Source: Rhizobium sp. C4 (GTDB taxonomy: Bacteria; Pseudomonadota; Alphaproteobacteria; Rhizobiales; Rhizobiaceae). Taken from it: a stretch of 64,000 nt of DNA. The notes under the pieces are model-generated. The model was not told the origin of the DNA. It did no database searches and was given only the letters and a program-made list of their open reading frames with translations. Made by a program: the position numbers and the translations under genes. Every line of letters starts with the position of its first letter. The first letter of the stretch is position 1. Location: the NCBI RefSeq assembly GCF_021026315.1, contig NZ_JAJNCX010000006.1, positions 186,001-250,000 of the forward strand, read 5' to 3'. Shown here piece after piece: positions 1-8,290 of the stretch.

Positions 1-204
1 CATGATACCGATCTTCTTGTGGTCGATCGAGGTGAACCATTCCGTCCAGAGATAACCCCAGAGACGGAAATAGGTCAGCGCCCCAAGCACGGCGAGCCCG
101 CCGATGGCAACCCCGATAAAGGTCGCGACCAGGATGGGCTCATGATAGGGAATGGCTTCGAGAGTGAGCTTCCCGAACAGCAATGATGTCGAATCCGCAG
201 TCAT
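1..204 (-). CDS. cyoB: Cytochrome o ubiquinol oxidase subunit I, 5' part only
   Basis: Only the first 68 codons lie in the window; the gene continues past base 1. The start codon is the ATG read leftward from 204. The segment has an N-terminal hydrophobic stretch (about residues 25-50) followed by the [11 protein letters not shown] signature that begins the first conserved helix of haem-copper oxidase subunit I. CyoB is the catalytic subunit (haem b, haem o3, CuB) of the proton-pumping quinol oxidase in the inner membrane. It lies 108 bp downstream of cyoA on the same strand, the usual cyoABCD order. The metal ligands are outside the window, so the call rests on the N-terminus plus context. 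Confidence 0.9.
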   Translation of the reverse strand, partial: MTADSTSLLFGKLTLEAIPYHEPILVATFIGVAIGGLAVLGALTYFRLWGYLWTEWFTSIDHKKIGIM

Positions 205-312
205 CGGATTACCTCAACTTTGTTCTTGCTAAATGAAACGGTGTTCCACCGGCCGCCGACAGCGCAGATGCGCAAGGTGAAAGCGGCCGGGATCATATCG
301 GATGGATACGGC

Positions 313-1293
313 TCAGGTGGCCGGGCGGATGGCCTTTTCTTCGCGAGCAGCCGTGGTCGGTTCCGGAATGCGGCAGATCAGGCCCTTGTCCATGGCCATC
401 ATCTCGCTCATGCACATCTTGCCGGGCTCGACGCACATGTCGACGATCGCGCTGTAGAGCGAGGAGTCGGTGGTGGCGTAATGGCGAACCGGTTCCTTGA
501 TGCTCGGCTTTTCAAGCTGCATGTAGGTCGGCTTGTCGAGCGCGGTGCCGCTGGCCTTGACGTCGGCAACCCACTTGTCGAAGCCCGCCTGGTCGAGACC
601 ATGGAACTTGAAGCGCATGTGGGAGAAGCCGGCGCCCGAATAGTTGGCCGAGAAGCCTTCATATTCGCCCGGCTTGTTGATGACGGCGTGAAGCTTCGTC
701 TCCATGCCGGCCATGGCGTAGATCTGGCCGGCGAGAGCCGGGATGTAGAAGGAGTTCATCACCGAAGCGGAGGTGATCTTGAAGCGGATCGGCGTATCGA
801 TCGGCGCCGCCAGCTCGTTGACCGAGGCAATGCCGAGTTCGGGATAGATGAACAGCCACTTCCAGTCGAGCGCGACCACTTCGACCGTCATCGGCTTGTG
901 ATCGGCGGAAAGCGGCTGGCCTTCCGAGATGCGATCCAGCGGGCGGTAGGGGTCGAGCGTGTGTGTGCTGATCCAGGTAATCGCACCCAGCGCAATGATG
1001 ATGGCGAGCGGTGCCGACCATATAACCACCTCGAGACGGGTTGAATGATGCCATTCGGGATCATATTTGGCCGTCTTGTTGGACTGGCGATAGCGCCAGG
1101 CGAAGAGCAGGGTCAGGAAGATGACCGGCACGACGATCAGGAGCATGAGAATGGTCGAGATCACGATCAGGTCGCGCTGCTGTGCCGCAATATCGCCCGA
1201 AGGCGACATGACTACCATATTGCAGGAAGCAAGAGGCAAGACGAGTGCCGCAATGAGCCCCGCCCTTGATAACATCTTTGATTCAGGTCGCAT
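313..1293 (-). CDS. cyoA: Ubiquinol oxidase subunit II (CyoA)
   Basis: 326 residues. The N-terminus has a lipoprotein signal with lipobox L-A-S-C (Cys24), then two transmembrane helices (about 42-70 and 89-112) and a periplasmic cupredoxin-like COX2 domain. The CuA-binding cysteines of cytochrome c oxidase subunit II are absent; the region around G-M-E-T-K-L-H and the following loop has no Cys, as expected for quinol oxidases. CyoA is the non-catalytic subunit that helps form the quinol site. An alternative start is Met7, which would make the lipobox Cys residue 18. It is first in the cyo operon and divergent from an MFS transporter. Confidence 0.95.
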   Translation of the reverse strand: MRPESKMLSRAGLIAALVLPLASCNMVVMSPSGDIAAQQRDLIVISTILMLLIVVPVIFLTLLFAWRYRQSNKTAKYDPEWHHSTRLEVVIWSAPLAIIIALGAITWISTHTLDPYRPLDRISEGQPLSADHKPMTVEVVALDWKWLFIYPELGIASVNELAAPIDTPIRFKITSASVMNSFYIPALAGQIYAMAGMETKLHAVINKPGEYEGFSANYSGAGFSHMRFKFHGLDQAGFDKWVADVKASGTALDKPTYMQLEKPSIKEPVRHYATTDSSLYSAIVDMCVEPGKMCMSEMMAMDKGLICRIPEPTTAAREEKAIRPAT

Positions 1294-1611
1294 TTTCCGA
1301 TTCCAGCTTCATCCTCTCCCTCCCAAAACGGGCAGGTAAATGATCTGGATCAATAAGGCCATAGGCCGAGTTGCCGCAGCGCAAGAAAAATTGTGGCAGA
1401 TTTAGGCCTTGTGCGTTCGCGAAGACTTTAAAATATTGAATTGTATATACTATTACGATTTGTGTTGCGATTGCTCATGAGGCCATTTGACGCAGCAATT
1501 TTGCAGGCGCATAGTGCTGTTCGAGGCGCTGCTTCAGGAGTCGAACCGGTTTGGGAGAATCTGGTTTGAACAAAATGCCTGGAGCCGCGTTTTCTGCAGG
1601 AGGAGCAGCCC
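1294..1611. other. Divergent promoter region between cyoA and the MFS transporter gene
   Basis: 318 bp without a gene. The central part (about 1425-1465) is clearly AT-richer than its surroundings and is a plausible site for the two divergent promoters. A strong Shine-Dalgarno (AGGAGGAG) sits just before the MFS start at 1612. I found no FNR, Irr or RirA operator that I could defend. Confidence 0.5.
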
Positions 1612-2964
1612 ATGAGTTCATACAGTGCATCAGCAGACCAGCCCCGTTCGCTCTCGCCGACATCGGCATCCATCGAGCGTGACGCACGGCGCATCAATGC
1701 CGAAACGACGACCGATCCGGGCAATATCGCGCTCGGCGTCATTATCGGACGTTCATCGGAATTCTTCGACTTCTTTGTATACGGGATCGCTTCGGTCCTC
1801 GTTTTCCCGCAATTCTTCTTTCCCTTCACCGACCGCCTGACAGGCACCCTCCTGTCGTTTGCGGTCTTCTCGCTCGCCTTCATCGCCCGCCCCGTCGGCA
1901 CCGTGGTGTTCACCGCGCTTGACCGCGCCTACGGTCGCGGCACGAAGCTGATCATCGCCCTTCTCATCCTCGGCGGCTCGACCGCCTCCATGGCCTTCCT
2001 GCCGGGATACAAGGATGTCGGCAATCTTTCGATCGCGCTGCTGATCATCTTCCGTCTTGGCCAGGGCTTCGCGCTCGGCGGCACCTGGGACGGTCTCGCC
2101 TCGCTTCTGGCGCTCAATGCCCCGCAGAACCGCCGCGGCTGGTACGCGATGATGCCGCAGCTCGGCGCGCCGATCGGCTTCATCTTCGCGGCAGGCCTCT
2201 TCGCCTATTTCCACGCGTCGCTCAATCAGGCCGACTTCCTGGAATGGGGCTGGCGCTTCCCGTTCTTCGTGGCCTTCGCCATCAACGTGGTCGCCCTCTT
2301 CGCTCGCCTTCGCCTTGTCGCGTCGAGTGAATTCGGCGCCCTGCTCGACCGCGCCGAACTTGCCCCGGTCCGCACCACCGATCTGGTCAAGAACCACGGC
2401 ATCGACCTGCTGATCGGCACGTTCACGCCGCTCGCCAGCTTCGCCATGTTCCACCTCGTCACCATCTTCTCGCTGAGCTGGGTGACACTGACGACTGACC
2501 ACGACATCGCCGGCTTCCTGCTGGTCGAACTGGTCGGCGCCCTCGTCGGCACCGGCACGATCGTTCTCTCGGGCGTGATCGCCGACCGGATCGGCCGTCG
2601 CGGCCTCCTCTCGGTCGCAGCCGTGCTGATCGCCGTGTTCAGCATCATCGCCCCGGTCCTGCTCTCCTATGGTTCGCGCGGTCTCGATGCCTTCGTGATC
2701 ATCGGTTTCGCGCTGCTCGGCCTGTCCTTTGGTCAGGCTGCGGGTGCGGTCGCCTCGCGCTTCGGCAAGGTCTACCGCTACTCCGGTTCGGCGCTGGCGT
2801 CGAACATGGCATGGCTGATCGGCGCCGGCTTCGCGCCGCTCGTGGCGCTGGGCCTCGCCACCTCGTTCGGTGTCGCCTATGTCGGCATGTACCTGCTGTC
2901 GGGCGCGGTCTGTACGCTGGGCGCCATCGCCTTCAGCCGCAAGCTGGAAACGATGGACGACTGA
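1612..2964 (+). CDS. MFS transporter, metabolite:H+ symporter (MHS)-like
   Basis: 450 residues with about 12 hydrophobic segments. After a roughly 40-residue polar N-terminus comes a first helix resembling the MHS branch (ProP/KgtP relatives; motif S-S-E-F-F-D-F-F-V-Y-G). Two copies of the MFS loop signature are visible, D-R-A-Y-G-R-G-T-K after helix 2 and D-R-I-G-R-R-G in the second half. The substrate cannot be read from sequence; relatives move organic acids or osmolytes with protons. The start is supported by a strong SD. Divergence from cyoA may mean a respiratory link, but that is inference. A hairpin terminator follows. Confidence 0.85.
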   Translation: MSSYSASADQPRSLSPTSASIERDARRINAETTTDPGNIALGVIIGRSSEFFDFFVYGIASVLVFPQFFFPFTDRLTGTLLSFAVFSLAFIARPVGTVVFTALDRAYGRGTKLIIALLILGGSTASMAFLPGYKDVGNLSIALLIIFRLGQGFALGGTWDGLASLLALNAPQNRRGWYAMMPQLGAPIGFIFAAGLFAYFHASLNQADFLEWGWRFPFFVAFAINVVALFARLRLVASSEFGALLDRAELAPVRTTDLVKNHGIDLLIGTFTPLASFAMFHLVTIFSLSWVTLTTDHDIAGFLLVELVGALVGTGTIVLSGVIADRIGRRGLLSVAAVLIAVFSIIAPVLLSYGSRGLDAFVIIGFALLGLSFGQAAGAVASRFGKVYRYSGSALASNMAWLIGAGFAPLVALGLATSFGVAYVGMYLLSGAVCTLGAIAFSRKLETMDD

Positions 2965-2990
2965 TCGGGCTCCAGAGCCTCGAATATGGG

Positions 2991-3016
2991 AACGGCGCCT
3001 TCGGGCGCCGTTTCGC
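2991..3016. terminator. Hairpin terminator between convergent MFS and LysR genes
   Basis: A perfect 9-bp stem AACGGCGCC / GGCGCCGTT closes a TTCG tetraloop and is followed by a T-rich tail on the + strand. It lies between the MFS stop (2964) and the LysR stop (3020), so it can serve both genes. Confidence 0.7.
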
Positions 3017-3019
3017 GTT

Positions 3020-3928
3020 TCAGGAGACTTCGAACTTGGCCGCAAGCGATGCGGAAAGCTGCGCCGCGAACCGCGCCGCCGCCACCGGCAGCGTTCGCCC
3101 CTTCAGCTGCCCCATATAGAGCACGCCCGCCGGGACATCGCGCCGGTCGAGCGGTCGCGACACAAGTTCGCCCGTGCTCGTCTGCTGCGAGAGGCCGATG
3201 GGGATCTGGAAGGAGAGGATGTTTTCCGCCACCGCATGGTTGCGCAGGAACTCGAAACTGTCCGACTCGACCACCGGCTCCACCCGCGCCGAGGCCGTCA
3301 GCATCGCCATGTCGATGAGATGCCGCACGCCATAGGGTGCAGTCGGCAGCGCCAGCGGATAGGAAAGACAGTCGCTCAGCCGAAGCACGTCCTTGGCCGC
3401 CAGCGGGTGGCCGTTCCCCATCACGGCATGAACCGGCTGGAACACGCGCATCAGCGTCATGAAGTCGGCAAGCCGCACCGGCTCGAACACGATCGCGATA
3501 TCGGCCGTGTGATCGACCAGCGCCCGCTCCGCCGCCTCGCGGTCCCGCACATGCACGCCGAAGGTCACGTTCGGGTGCTCCTTGCGGTAGAGCGAAATCT
3601 CCATCGGCAGGAAATAGGGCAGGAGCGCCTGGCTGCAGGCGATCGACACATGACCGCGCCGCACGCCTGAAAGATCGGCGATCTGCGAGCGCACCCGCTC
3701 CATGTCAGACATCTGGTTGCGGATATGATGGATCAGAAGCTCGCCGGCGCTCGACAGCCGCACCCCATGTGGCAGGCGCTCGAAGATCGGCACGCCGAGT
3801 TCGTCTTCAATCGCCAGAATGCGCCGGTTCAGCGCCGTCGAGGTAATCGCCAGGCTCTCCGCCGCGCCGCGGATGGAGCCGGCTTTCACCACGGCATCGA
3901 TATAGCGAAATGTCGTCAGGTGCCGCAT
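3020..3928 (-). CDS. LysR-family regulator, divergent from the biuret operon
   Basis: 302 residues from the ATG at 3928. The N-terminal winged HTH covers about residues 1-60 (M-R-H-L-T-T-F start, then S-I-R-G-A-A-E-S-L-A-I-T), followed by a periplasmic-binding-protein-like effector domain. An upstream extension of 19 codons is open but begins at a poor start and runs through a perfect inverted repeat, so I prefer Met at 3928. It is divergent from the ABC/biuret operon starting at 4110, the standard arrangement for a LysR regulator and its target. The effector is unknown; a substrate or intermediate of the operon (biuret, allophanate) is inference. Confidence 0.85.
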   Translation of the reverse strand: MRHLTTFRYIDAVVKAGSIRGAAESLAITSTALNRRILAIEDELGVPIFERLPHGVRLSSAGELLIHHIRNQMSDMERVRSQIADLSGVRRGHVSIACSQALLPYFLPMEISLYRKEHPNVTFGVHVRDREAAERALVDHTADIAIVFEPVRLADFMTLMRVFQPVHAVMGNGHPLAAKDVLRLSDCLSYPLALPTAPYGVRHLIDMAMLTASARVEPVVESDSFEFLRNHAVAENILSFQIPIGLSQQTSTGELVSRPLDRRDVPAGVLYMGQLKGRTLPVAAARFAAQLSASLAAKFEVS

Positions 3929-3942
3929 CGTCGTCTTCTGCT

Positions 3943-3965
3943 GCTGCTGCAATTTTTGCAGCAGC
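3943..3965. promoter_or_regulatory. Perfect inverted repeat, candidate LysR operator or 5' UTR hairpin
   Basis: Arms GCTGCTGCAA and TTGCAGCAGC, 10 bp each, are separated by TTT. The element begins 15 bp upstream of the LysR start codon in the 181-bp divergent region. It may be an autoregulatory operator or a hairpin in the LysR mRNA leader; the sequence alone does not decide. Confidence 0.5.
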
Positions 3966-4109
3966 CTGGCCAAAACATAGCACAAGACATTTGCACTGCC
4001 ATCCGAATAACGTGTCCCTGCAATTCAGCGCGACGGTCCTCATCAAGGCACAGAGCGCGCAAAGCGACACGAATTTTCAAATTTTCAAACCACACCGGGG
4101 AGCATCGCA

Positions 4110-5234
4110 ATGACGAATAACTGGACACCGAACCGCCGTCAGTTTCTGAAGAATTCGGCCGGCATCGCCGGTCTGGCCGCCGCCTCCAGCATCCTGCCGG
4201 GCGGCGTCGCGCGTGCCGCCGGCCTCACTGTCGGCTTCATCTATGTGGGCCCGAAGGACGACTACGGCTACAACCAGTCGCATGCCGAGGGCGCCGCCGC
4301 GATCAAGAAGATCCCGGGCGTCAAGGTCGTCGAGGAAGAACGCGTTCCCGAGACCGTCGATGTCCAGAAGACGATGGAATCTATGATCAATTTCGATGGC
4401 GCGACGTTGCTCTTCCCGACCTCCTTCGGCTATTTCGACCCCCATATCCTGGCCCTCGCACCGAAGTACAAGGACGTCCGCTTCGAGCATTGCGGCGGCC
4501 TCTGGACCGAGAAGAACCCGAAGAATGTCGGCTCCTATTTCGGCTATATCGGCATGGGCCAGTATCTGAACGGGATTGCCGCCGGCCACGCCACCAAGTC
4601 GAAGAAGATCGGCTTCGTCGCCGCCAAGCCGATCCCGCAGGTCCTGCTCAACATCAACTCCTTCCTGCTCGGCGCCCGCTCGGTTGACCCGACGATCACC
4701 TGCCAGGTCATCTTCACCGGCGAATGGTCGCTGGCCGTCAAGGAAGCCGAAGCCACCAATGCGCTGGCCGACCAGGGCGTCGATGTCATCACCTGCCATG
4801 TCGACGGTCCGAAGGTCGTCATGGAAACCGGCGCGGGACGCGGCATGTATCTCTGCGGCTACCACGCCAACCAGTCGAAGCTCGCACCCGAAAAATACCT
4901 GACCGGCGCCGAATGGAACTGGGGCAAGGTCTATTCCGACATGGTCAACGCCACGCTCAAGGGCGAAAAGATCCCGAACTTCGTCCGCGGCGGCCTGTCG
5001 GAAGGCTTCATCAAGATGAGCCCGCTCGGCCCCGCCGTCAGCGAAGCGGCCCGCAAGCAGTTCGAGAGCACCCAGGCCACCATCCTCAAGGGCGGCTTCT
5101 CCGTCATCAAGGGACCGCTCAAGGACAACAAGGGCAATGTCGTCGCCAAGGATGGCGAGGCCTTTGCGGAGACCGACGTCAAGCTCGAGAGCATGAACTA
5201 TCTCGTCGAAGGCGTTGTTGGCTCGACGTCGTAA
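4110..5234 (+). CDS. BMP-family ABC transporter substrate-binding protein (Tat signal)
   Basis: 374 residues. The N-terminus carries a twin-arginine signal (N-R-R-Q-F-L-K, residues 8-14) and a hydrophobic stretch ending near A-R-A-A-G, so it is predicted to be exported folded. The mature part matches the BMP/PnrA-like family (opening V-G-F-I-Y-V-G-P-K-D-D-Y-G-Y-N), which usually binds nucleosides; here the neighbouring genes point to biuret or another small urea polymer. The SD GGGGAG precedes the ATG. It is the first gene of the operon and is separated from the permeases by a repeat element. Confidence 0.88.
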   Translation: MTNNWTPNRRQFLKNSAGIAGLAAASSILPGGVARAAGLTVGFIYVGPKDDYGYNQSHAEGAAAIKKIPGVKVVEEERVPETVDVQKTMESMINFDGATLLFPTSFGYFDPHILALAPKYKDVRFEHCGGLWTEKNPKNVGSYFGYIGMGQYLNGIAAGHATKSKKIGFVAAKPIPQVLLNINSFLLGARSVDPTITCQVIFTGEWSLAVKEAEATNALADQGVDVITCHVDGPKVVMETGAGRGMYLCGYHANQSKLAPEKYLTGAEWNWGKVYSDMVNATLKGEKIPNFVRGGLSEGFIKMSPLGPAVSEAARKQFESTQATILKGGFSVIKGPLKDNKGNVVAKDGEAFAETDVKLESMNYLVEGVVGSTS

Positions 5235-5263
5235 AGGGCCTCTCCCCATGAGCCCCTGCGCCT

Positions 5264-5446
5264 GCGGCACCCCCTCTGGCCTGCCGGCCATCTCCCCCGC
5301 ATGGGGGGAGATTGATCCGTGGCACCGACATTGCCCTCCATTTTCGCGTCTCAGACGAGGTCAGTTATGGAAGCGAGCGGTTGCGCCTTGCCAATCTCCC
5401 CCCATGCGGGGGAGATGCCTGGCAAGGCAGAGGGGGGGGTGCCGCG
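5264..5446. repeat. RIME-like mosaic palindromic repeat inside the ABC operon
   Basis: Two arms of about 50 bp (5264-5314 and 5393-5446) are imperfect inverted copies; each holds a smaller palindrome of the type ATCTCCCCC-GCAT-GGGGGGAGAT. About 78 bp separate them. This resembles the Rhizobium intergenic mosaic elements (RIME) and related MITE-like repeats. It sits in the 327-bp gap between the binding-protein and permease genes, with no other gene in that gap. Confidence 0.75.
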
Positions 5447-5561
5447 AACGCTGTCATGAAGGGCGAATCTGAAAGAGCGCGACACGCACTAAAGAACTGA
5501 TCATTCCGCCACGCGCCTTGCGGCGCGCGGCACCATCCAACCCCGCAGGGAACCAAACGCC

Positions 5562-6674
5562 ATGACCACGGAAGCAGGACTTGCCAGCCCCGCGACAGGG
5601 GCGATCAAGGCCGAAACGGCCGAAATGCTCGGCCGCAGGCTGGATGCGATCTTTCTGCCGCTCGCCGCCCTGCTGGTCGGCATGCTGATCTTCTCGATCT
5701 TCCTTCTCTTCCTCGGCAAGTCGCCGATCGAATTCTTCCAGATTGTCTACAAGGCCGGTTTCGGCACCAGCTTCTCCTGGACGAACACGCTCGCCCGCGC
5801 GGCTCCCCTCCTTCTCGCAGCGCTTTGCGTGGCGCTTCCCGCCCGCCTCGGCCTCGTCATCATCGGCGGTGAAGGCGCGATCGTGCTTGGCGGCGTCGCG
5901 GCGGGCGCGGTTGCCATGCTCGCCCCCGGCCTGCCCGGCCCCATCGGCATTGTCGGGATGGCGCTCGCCGCCGCAATCGTCGGCGGCGCTTGGATCGGCG
6001 GCATCGGGGCGCTACGCCACTATCGCGGCGTCAACGAGACCATCTCTTCCCTCCTCATGGCCTATATCGCCATCGCACTCATGAACCATCTTGTGGAAGG
6101 TCCGCTCCGCGATCCCGCCAGCCTCAACAAGCCCTCCACTTCGCCGCTGCCCGACGCCTGGCGCATCGGCGAAATCCCGGGCGTCGGCGTCCATTGGGGC
6201 TTGGCCATCGGCATCATTGGCTGCATCGTCTGCTGGCTGCTGATCGAGCGTACCACCTGGGGCTTTGCTGCCCGCATTGTCGGCGGCAATGTGAAAGCCG
6301 CGCAAATTCAAGGCCTTCCGGCCGGTCTGCTGATGATCGGCTTTACAGCATTGGGCGGCGCTTTCGCAGGCCTTGCCGGCATGTTCGAGGTCGCCGCCGT
6401 CCATGGCTCGGCCAACGCGTCGCTCGCCGCCGGCTATGGCTATACCGGCATCCTCATCGCCTTCCTCGCCCGGCATAACGGTCTGGCGATCATCCCCGCA
6501 GCCATCGTCTTTGCCGGCTTCGAGGCGTCCAGCGGCCTCATCCAGCGCCGGCTCGACCTGCCGGACGCCACCATTCTGGTGCTCGAAGGCATCGTCTTCA
6601 TCACCATCCTTCTGTCGGATGCGCTGCAGGACAAGATCAGCATCGTCAAGCTCATGAAGGGAGACCGCACATGA
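5562..6674 (+). CDS. ABC transporter permease, BMP/nucleoside type, first subunit
   Basis: 370 residues, strongly hydrophobic, of the BPD_transp_2 type (YufP/NupP-like). A cytoplasmic N-terminus of about 30 residues is followed by roughly 9-10 helices. The G-G-E-G-A-I-V-L-G-G segment and the N-E-T-I-S-S-L-L-M loop are typical of the permease paired with BMP-type binding proteins. Its stop overlaps the start of the next permease (ATGA), so the two are translationally coupled. Confidence 0.9.
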   Translation: MTTEAGLASPATGAIKAETAEMLGRRLDAIFLPLAALLVGMLIFSIFLLFLGKSPIEFFQIVYKAGFGTSFSWTNTLARAAPLLLAALCVALPARLGLVIIGGEGAIVLGGVAAGAVAMLAPGLPGPIGIVGMALAAAIVGGAWIGGIGALRHYRGVNETISSLLMAYIAIALMNHLVEGPLRDPASLNKPSTSPLPDAWRIGEIPGVGVHWGLAIGIIGCIVCWLLIERTTWGFAARIVGGNVKAAQIQGLPAGLLMIGFTALGGAFAGLAGMFEVAAVHGSANASLAAGYGYTGILIAFLARHNGLAIIPAAIVFAGFEASSGLIQRRLDLPDATILVLEGIVFITILLSDALQDKISIVKLMKGDRT

Positions 6675-7594
6675 CCACCGATATCGGCCTCTGGGGCGTG
6701 CCGCTTGCCATTCTCGGCGGAGCGATCCGCGTCTCCACCCCCTTCATCTTCGTCTCGATCGGCGAGGCGCTGACGGAACGCTCCGGCCGCGTCAATCTGG
6801 GGCTGGAAGGCACGCTCGTCTTCGGCGCCATGAGCGGCTACGCGGTCGCCTATCACAGCAATTCCGCCTGGGTCGGCCTGCTCGCCGCCGCCTTTTTCGG
6901 CCTCATCTTCGGCCTCGTTCACGGCTATATCTGCAAGCTGCCCAAGGTCAACGACATCGCCATCGGCATCGCCCTGATGATTTTCGGCTCCGGCCTCGCC
7001 TTCTTCTTCGGCAAGCCCTACATCCAGCCGGTCGCCCCGCATCTGCCGGCCATCTCGCTCGGCTGGTGGTCGGATGTGCCGCAGGTGCAGGCGGCACTGC
7101 GCGTCAACGTCCTCTTCATCGCCGGCATTGCCCTTGCCCTTGCCGCCTCCTGGATGCTGAGGAACACGAAAGTCGGCCTCACCATCCGCGTCGCCGGCGA
7201 CAGCGCCGACGCCGCCCGCGCCCTCGGCATCGATGTCAACCGCGTCCGCCTCTGGTCCACCGCCGCCGGCGGGGCGCTCGCCGGCATCGGCGGGGCCTAT
7301 CTCTCGCTCTATTATCCAGGCAGCTGGAACGAAGGCATTTCGTCGGGCCAGGGCCTGATGGCCGTCGCTCTCGTCATCTTCGCCCGCTGGAGCCCGATCA
7401 ATTGCGCCTATGCCTCGCTTCTCTTTGGCGGTGCGGGCGCGCTGGGTCCAGCCCTCCAATCGGTCGGCGTCACGCAGGGTTACTATCTCTTCTACGCCGC
7501 GCCTTACGTGCTGACGCTCGGCCTTCTCATTGCCACCAGTTCGACCACGAGGGCCATGACCTCCGCCCCCGGCGAACTCAGCATCACCAAATAA
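6671..7594 (+). CDS. ABC transporter permease, BMP/nucleoside type, second subunit
   Basis: 307 residues, the shorter partner permease (YufQ/NupQ-like). The segment E-A-L-T-E-R-S-G-R-V-N-L-G-L-E-G is characteristic of this subfamily. It overlaps the upstream permease by 4 bp and lies 18 bp before biuH. With the double ATPase at 8287 and the binding protein at 4110 it completes an importer. Specificity for biuret or triuret is inferred from operon content. Confidence 0.9.
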   Translation: MTTDIGLWGVPLAILGGAIRVSTPFIFVSIGEALTERSGRVNLGLEGTLVFGAMSGYAVAYHSNSAWVGLLAAAFFGLIFGLVHGYICKLPKVNDIAIGIALMIFGSGLAFFFGKPYIQPVAPHLPAISLGWWSDVPQVQAALRVNVLFIAGIALALAASWMLRNTKVGLTIRVAGDSADAARALGIDVNRVRLWSTAAGGALAGIGGAYLSLYYPGSWNEGISSGQGLMAVALVIFARWSPINCAYASLLFGGAGALGPALQSVGVTQGYYLFYAAPYVLTLGLLIATSSTTRAMTSAPGELSITK

Positions 7595-7612
7595 CGACTG
7601 GAGACCGCAACG

Positions 7613-8290
7613 ATGACCACCGTCAAGGCAGCCCCCTATCTCTGGCCCTATAACGGCGACCTGCGCCCCGAAAACACCGCGCTGATCATCATCGACATGC
7701 AGACCGATTTCTGTGGGCCGGGCGGCTATGTCGACAAGATGGGCTATGACCTCTCGCTGACCCGCGCACCGATCGAGCCAATCAAAAAGGTGCTCACCGC
7801 CATGCGCGAAAAGGGCTACCACATCATCCATACCCGCGAAGGCCACCGCCCGGACCTCTCCGACCTGCCGCCCAACAAACGCTGGCGCTCGCAGCAGATC
7901 GGCGCCGGCATCGGCGATCTCGGCCCCTGCGGACGCATTCTCGTGCGCGGCGAGCCCGGCTGGGACATTATCGACGAGCTTTATCCGATTACCGGCGAAA
8001 TCATCATCGACAAGCCCGGCAAGGGCTCCTTCTGCGCCACCGATCTCGAACTGATCCTGCGCACCAAGGGCATCGAGAACATCATTCTCACCGGCATCAC
8101 CACCGATGTCTGCGTCTCGACCACGATGCGCGAGGCCAACGATCGCGGCTTCGAATGCCTGATCCTCGAAGACTGCTGCGGCGCGACCGATCCCGGCAAC
8201 CATGCCGCCGCGATCAAGATGGTCAAGATGCAGGGCGGCGTCTTCGGCTCCGTCTCCGACAGCGAGAAACTGGTGAGTGCCCTGCCATGA
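7613..8290 (+). CDS. biuH: Biuret amidohydrolase (isochorismatase-like cysteine hydrolase)
   Basis: 225 residues. It hydrolyses biuret to allophanate and ammonia in the cytoplasm. The triad of the isochorismatase-like family is intact: Asp28 (I-I-I-D-M-Q), Lys134 (I-I-D-K-P-G-K-G) and Cys167 (T-T-D-V-C-V-S). With a constant offset of 8 these match Asp36, Lys142 and Cys175 of the characterised Rhizobium leguminosarum BiuH, and the rest also agrees closely with that protein as I remember it. It lies between permease and ATPase genes, overlaps the ATPase start (ATGA), and shares the operon with allophanate hydrolase, the next step. A cyanuric acid hydrolase gene is not present in this window. 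Confidence 0.9.
   Translation: MTTVKAAPYLWPYNGDLRPENTALIIIDMQTDFCGPGGYVDKMGYDLSLTRAPIEPIKKVLTAMREKGYHIIHTREGHRPDLSDLPPNKRWRSQQIGAGIGDLGPCGRILVRGEPGWDIIDELYPITGEIIIDKPGKGSFCATDLELILRTKGIENIILTGITTDVCVSTTMREANDRGFECLILEDCCGATDPGNHAAAIKMVKMQGGVFGSVSDSEKLVSALP

Noticed and set aside
1753-3045. 430-codon minus-strand frame over the MFS transporter gene
   Set aside because: Shadow of a membrane protein gene; rich in Arg, Glu and Asp as expected for the complement and without any domain.
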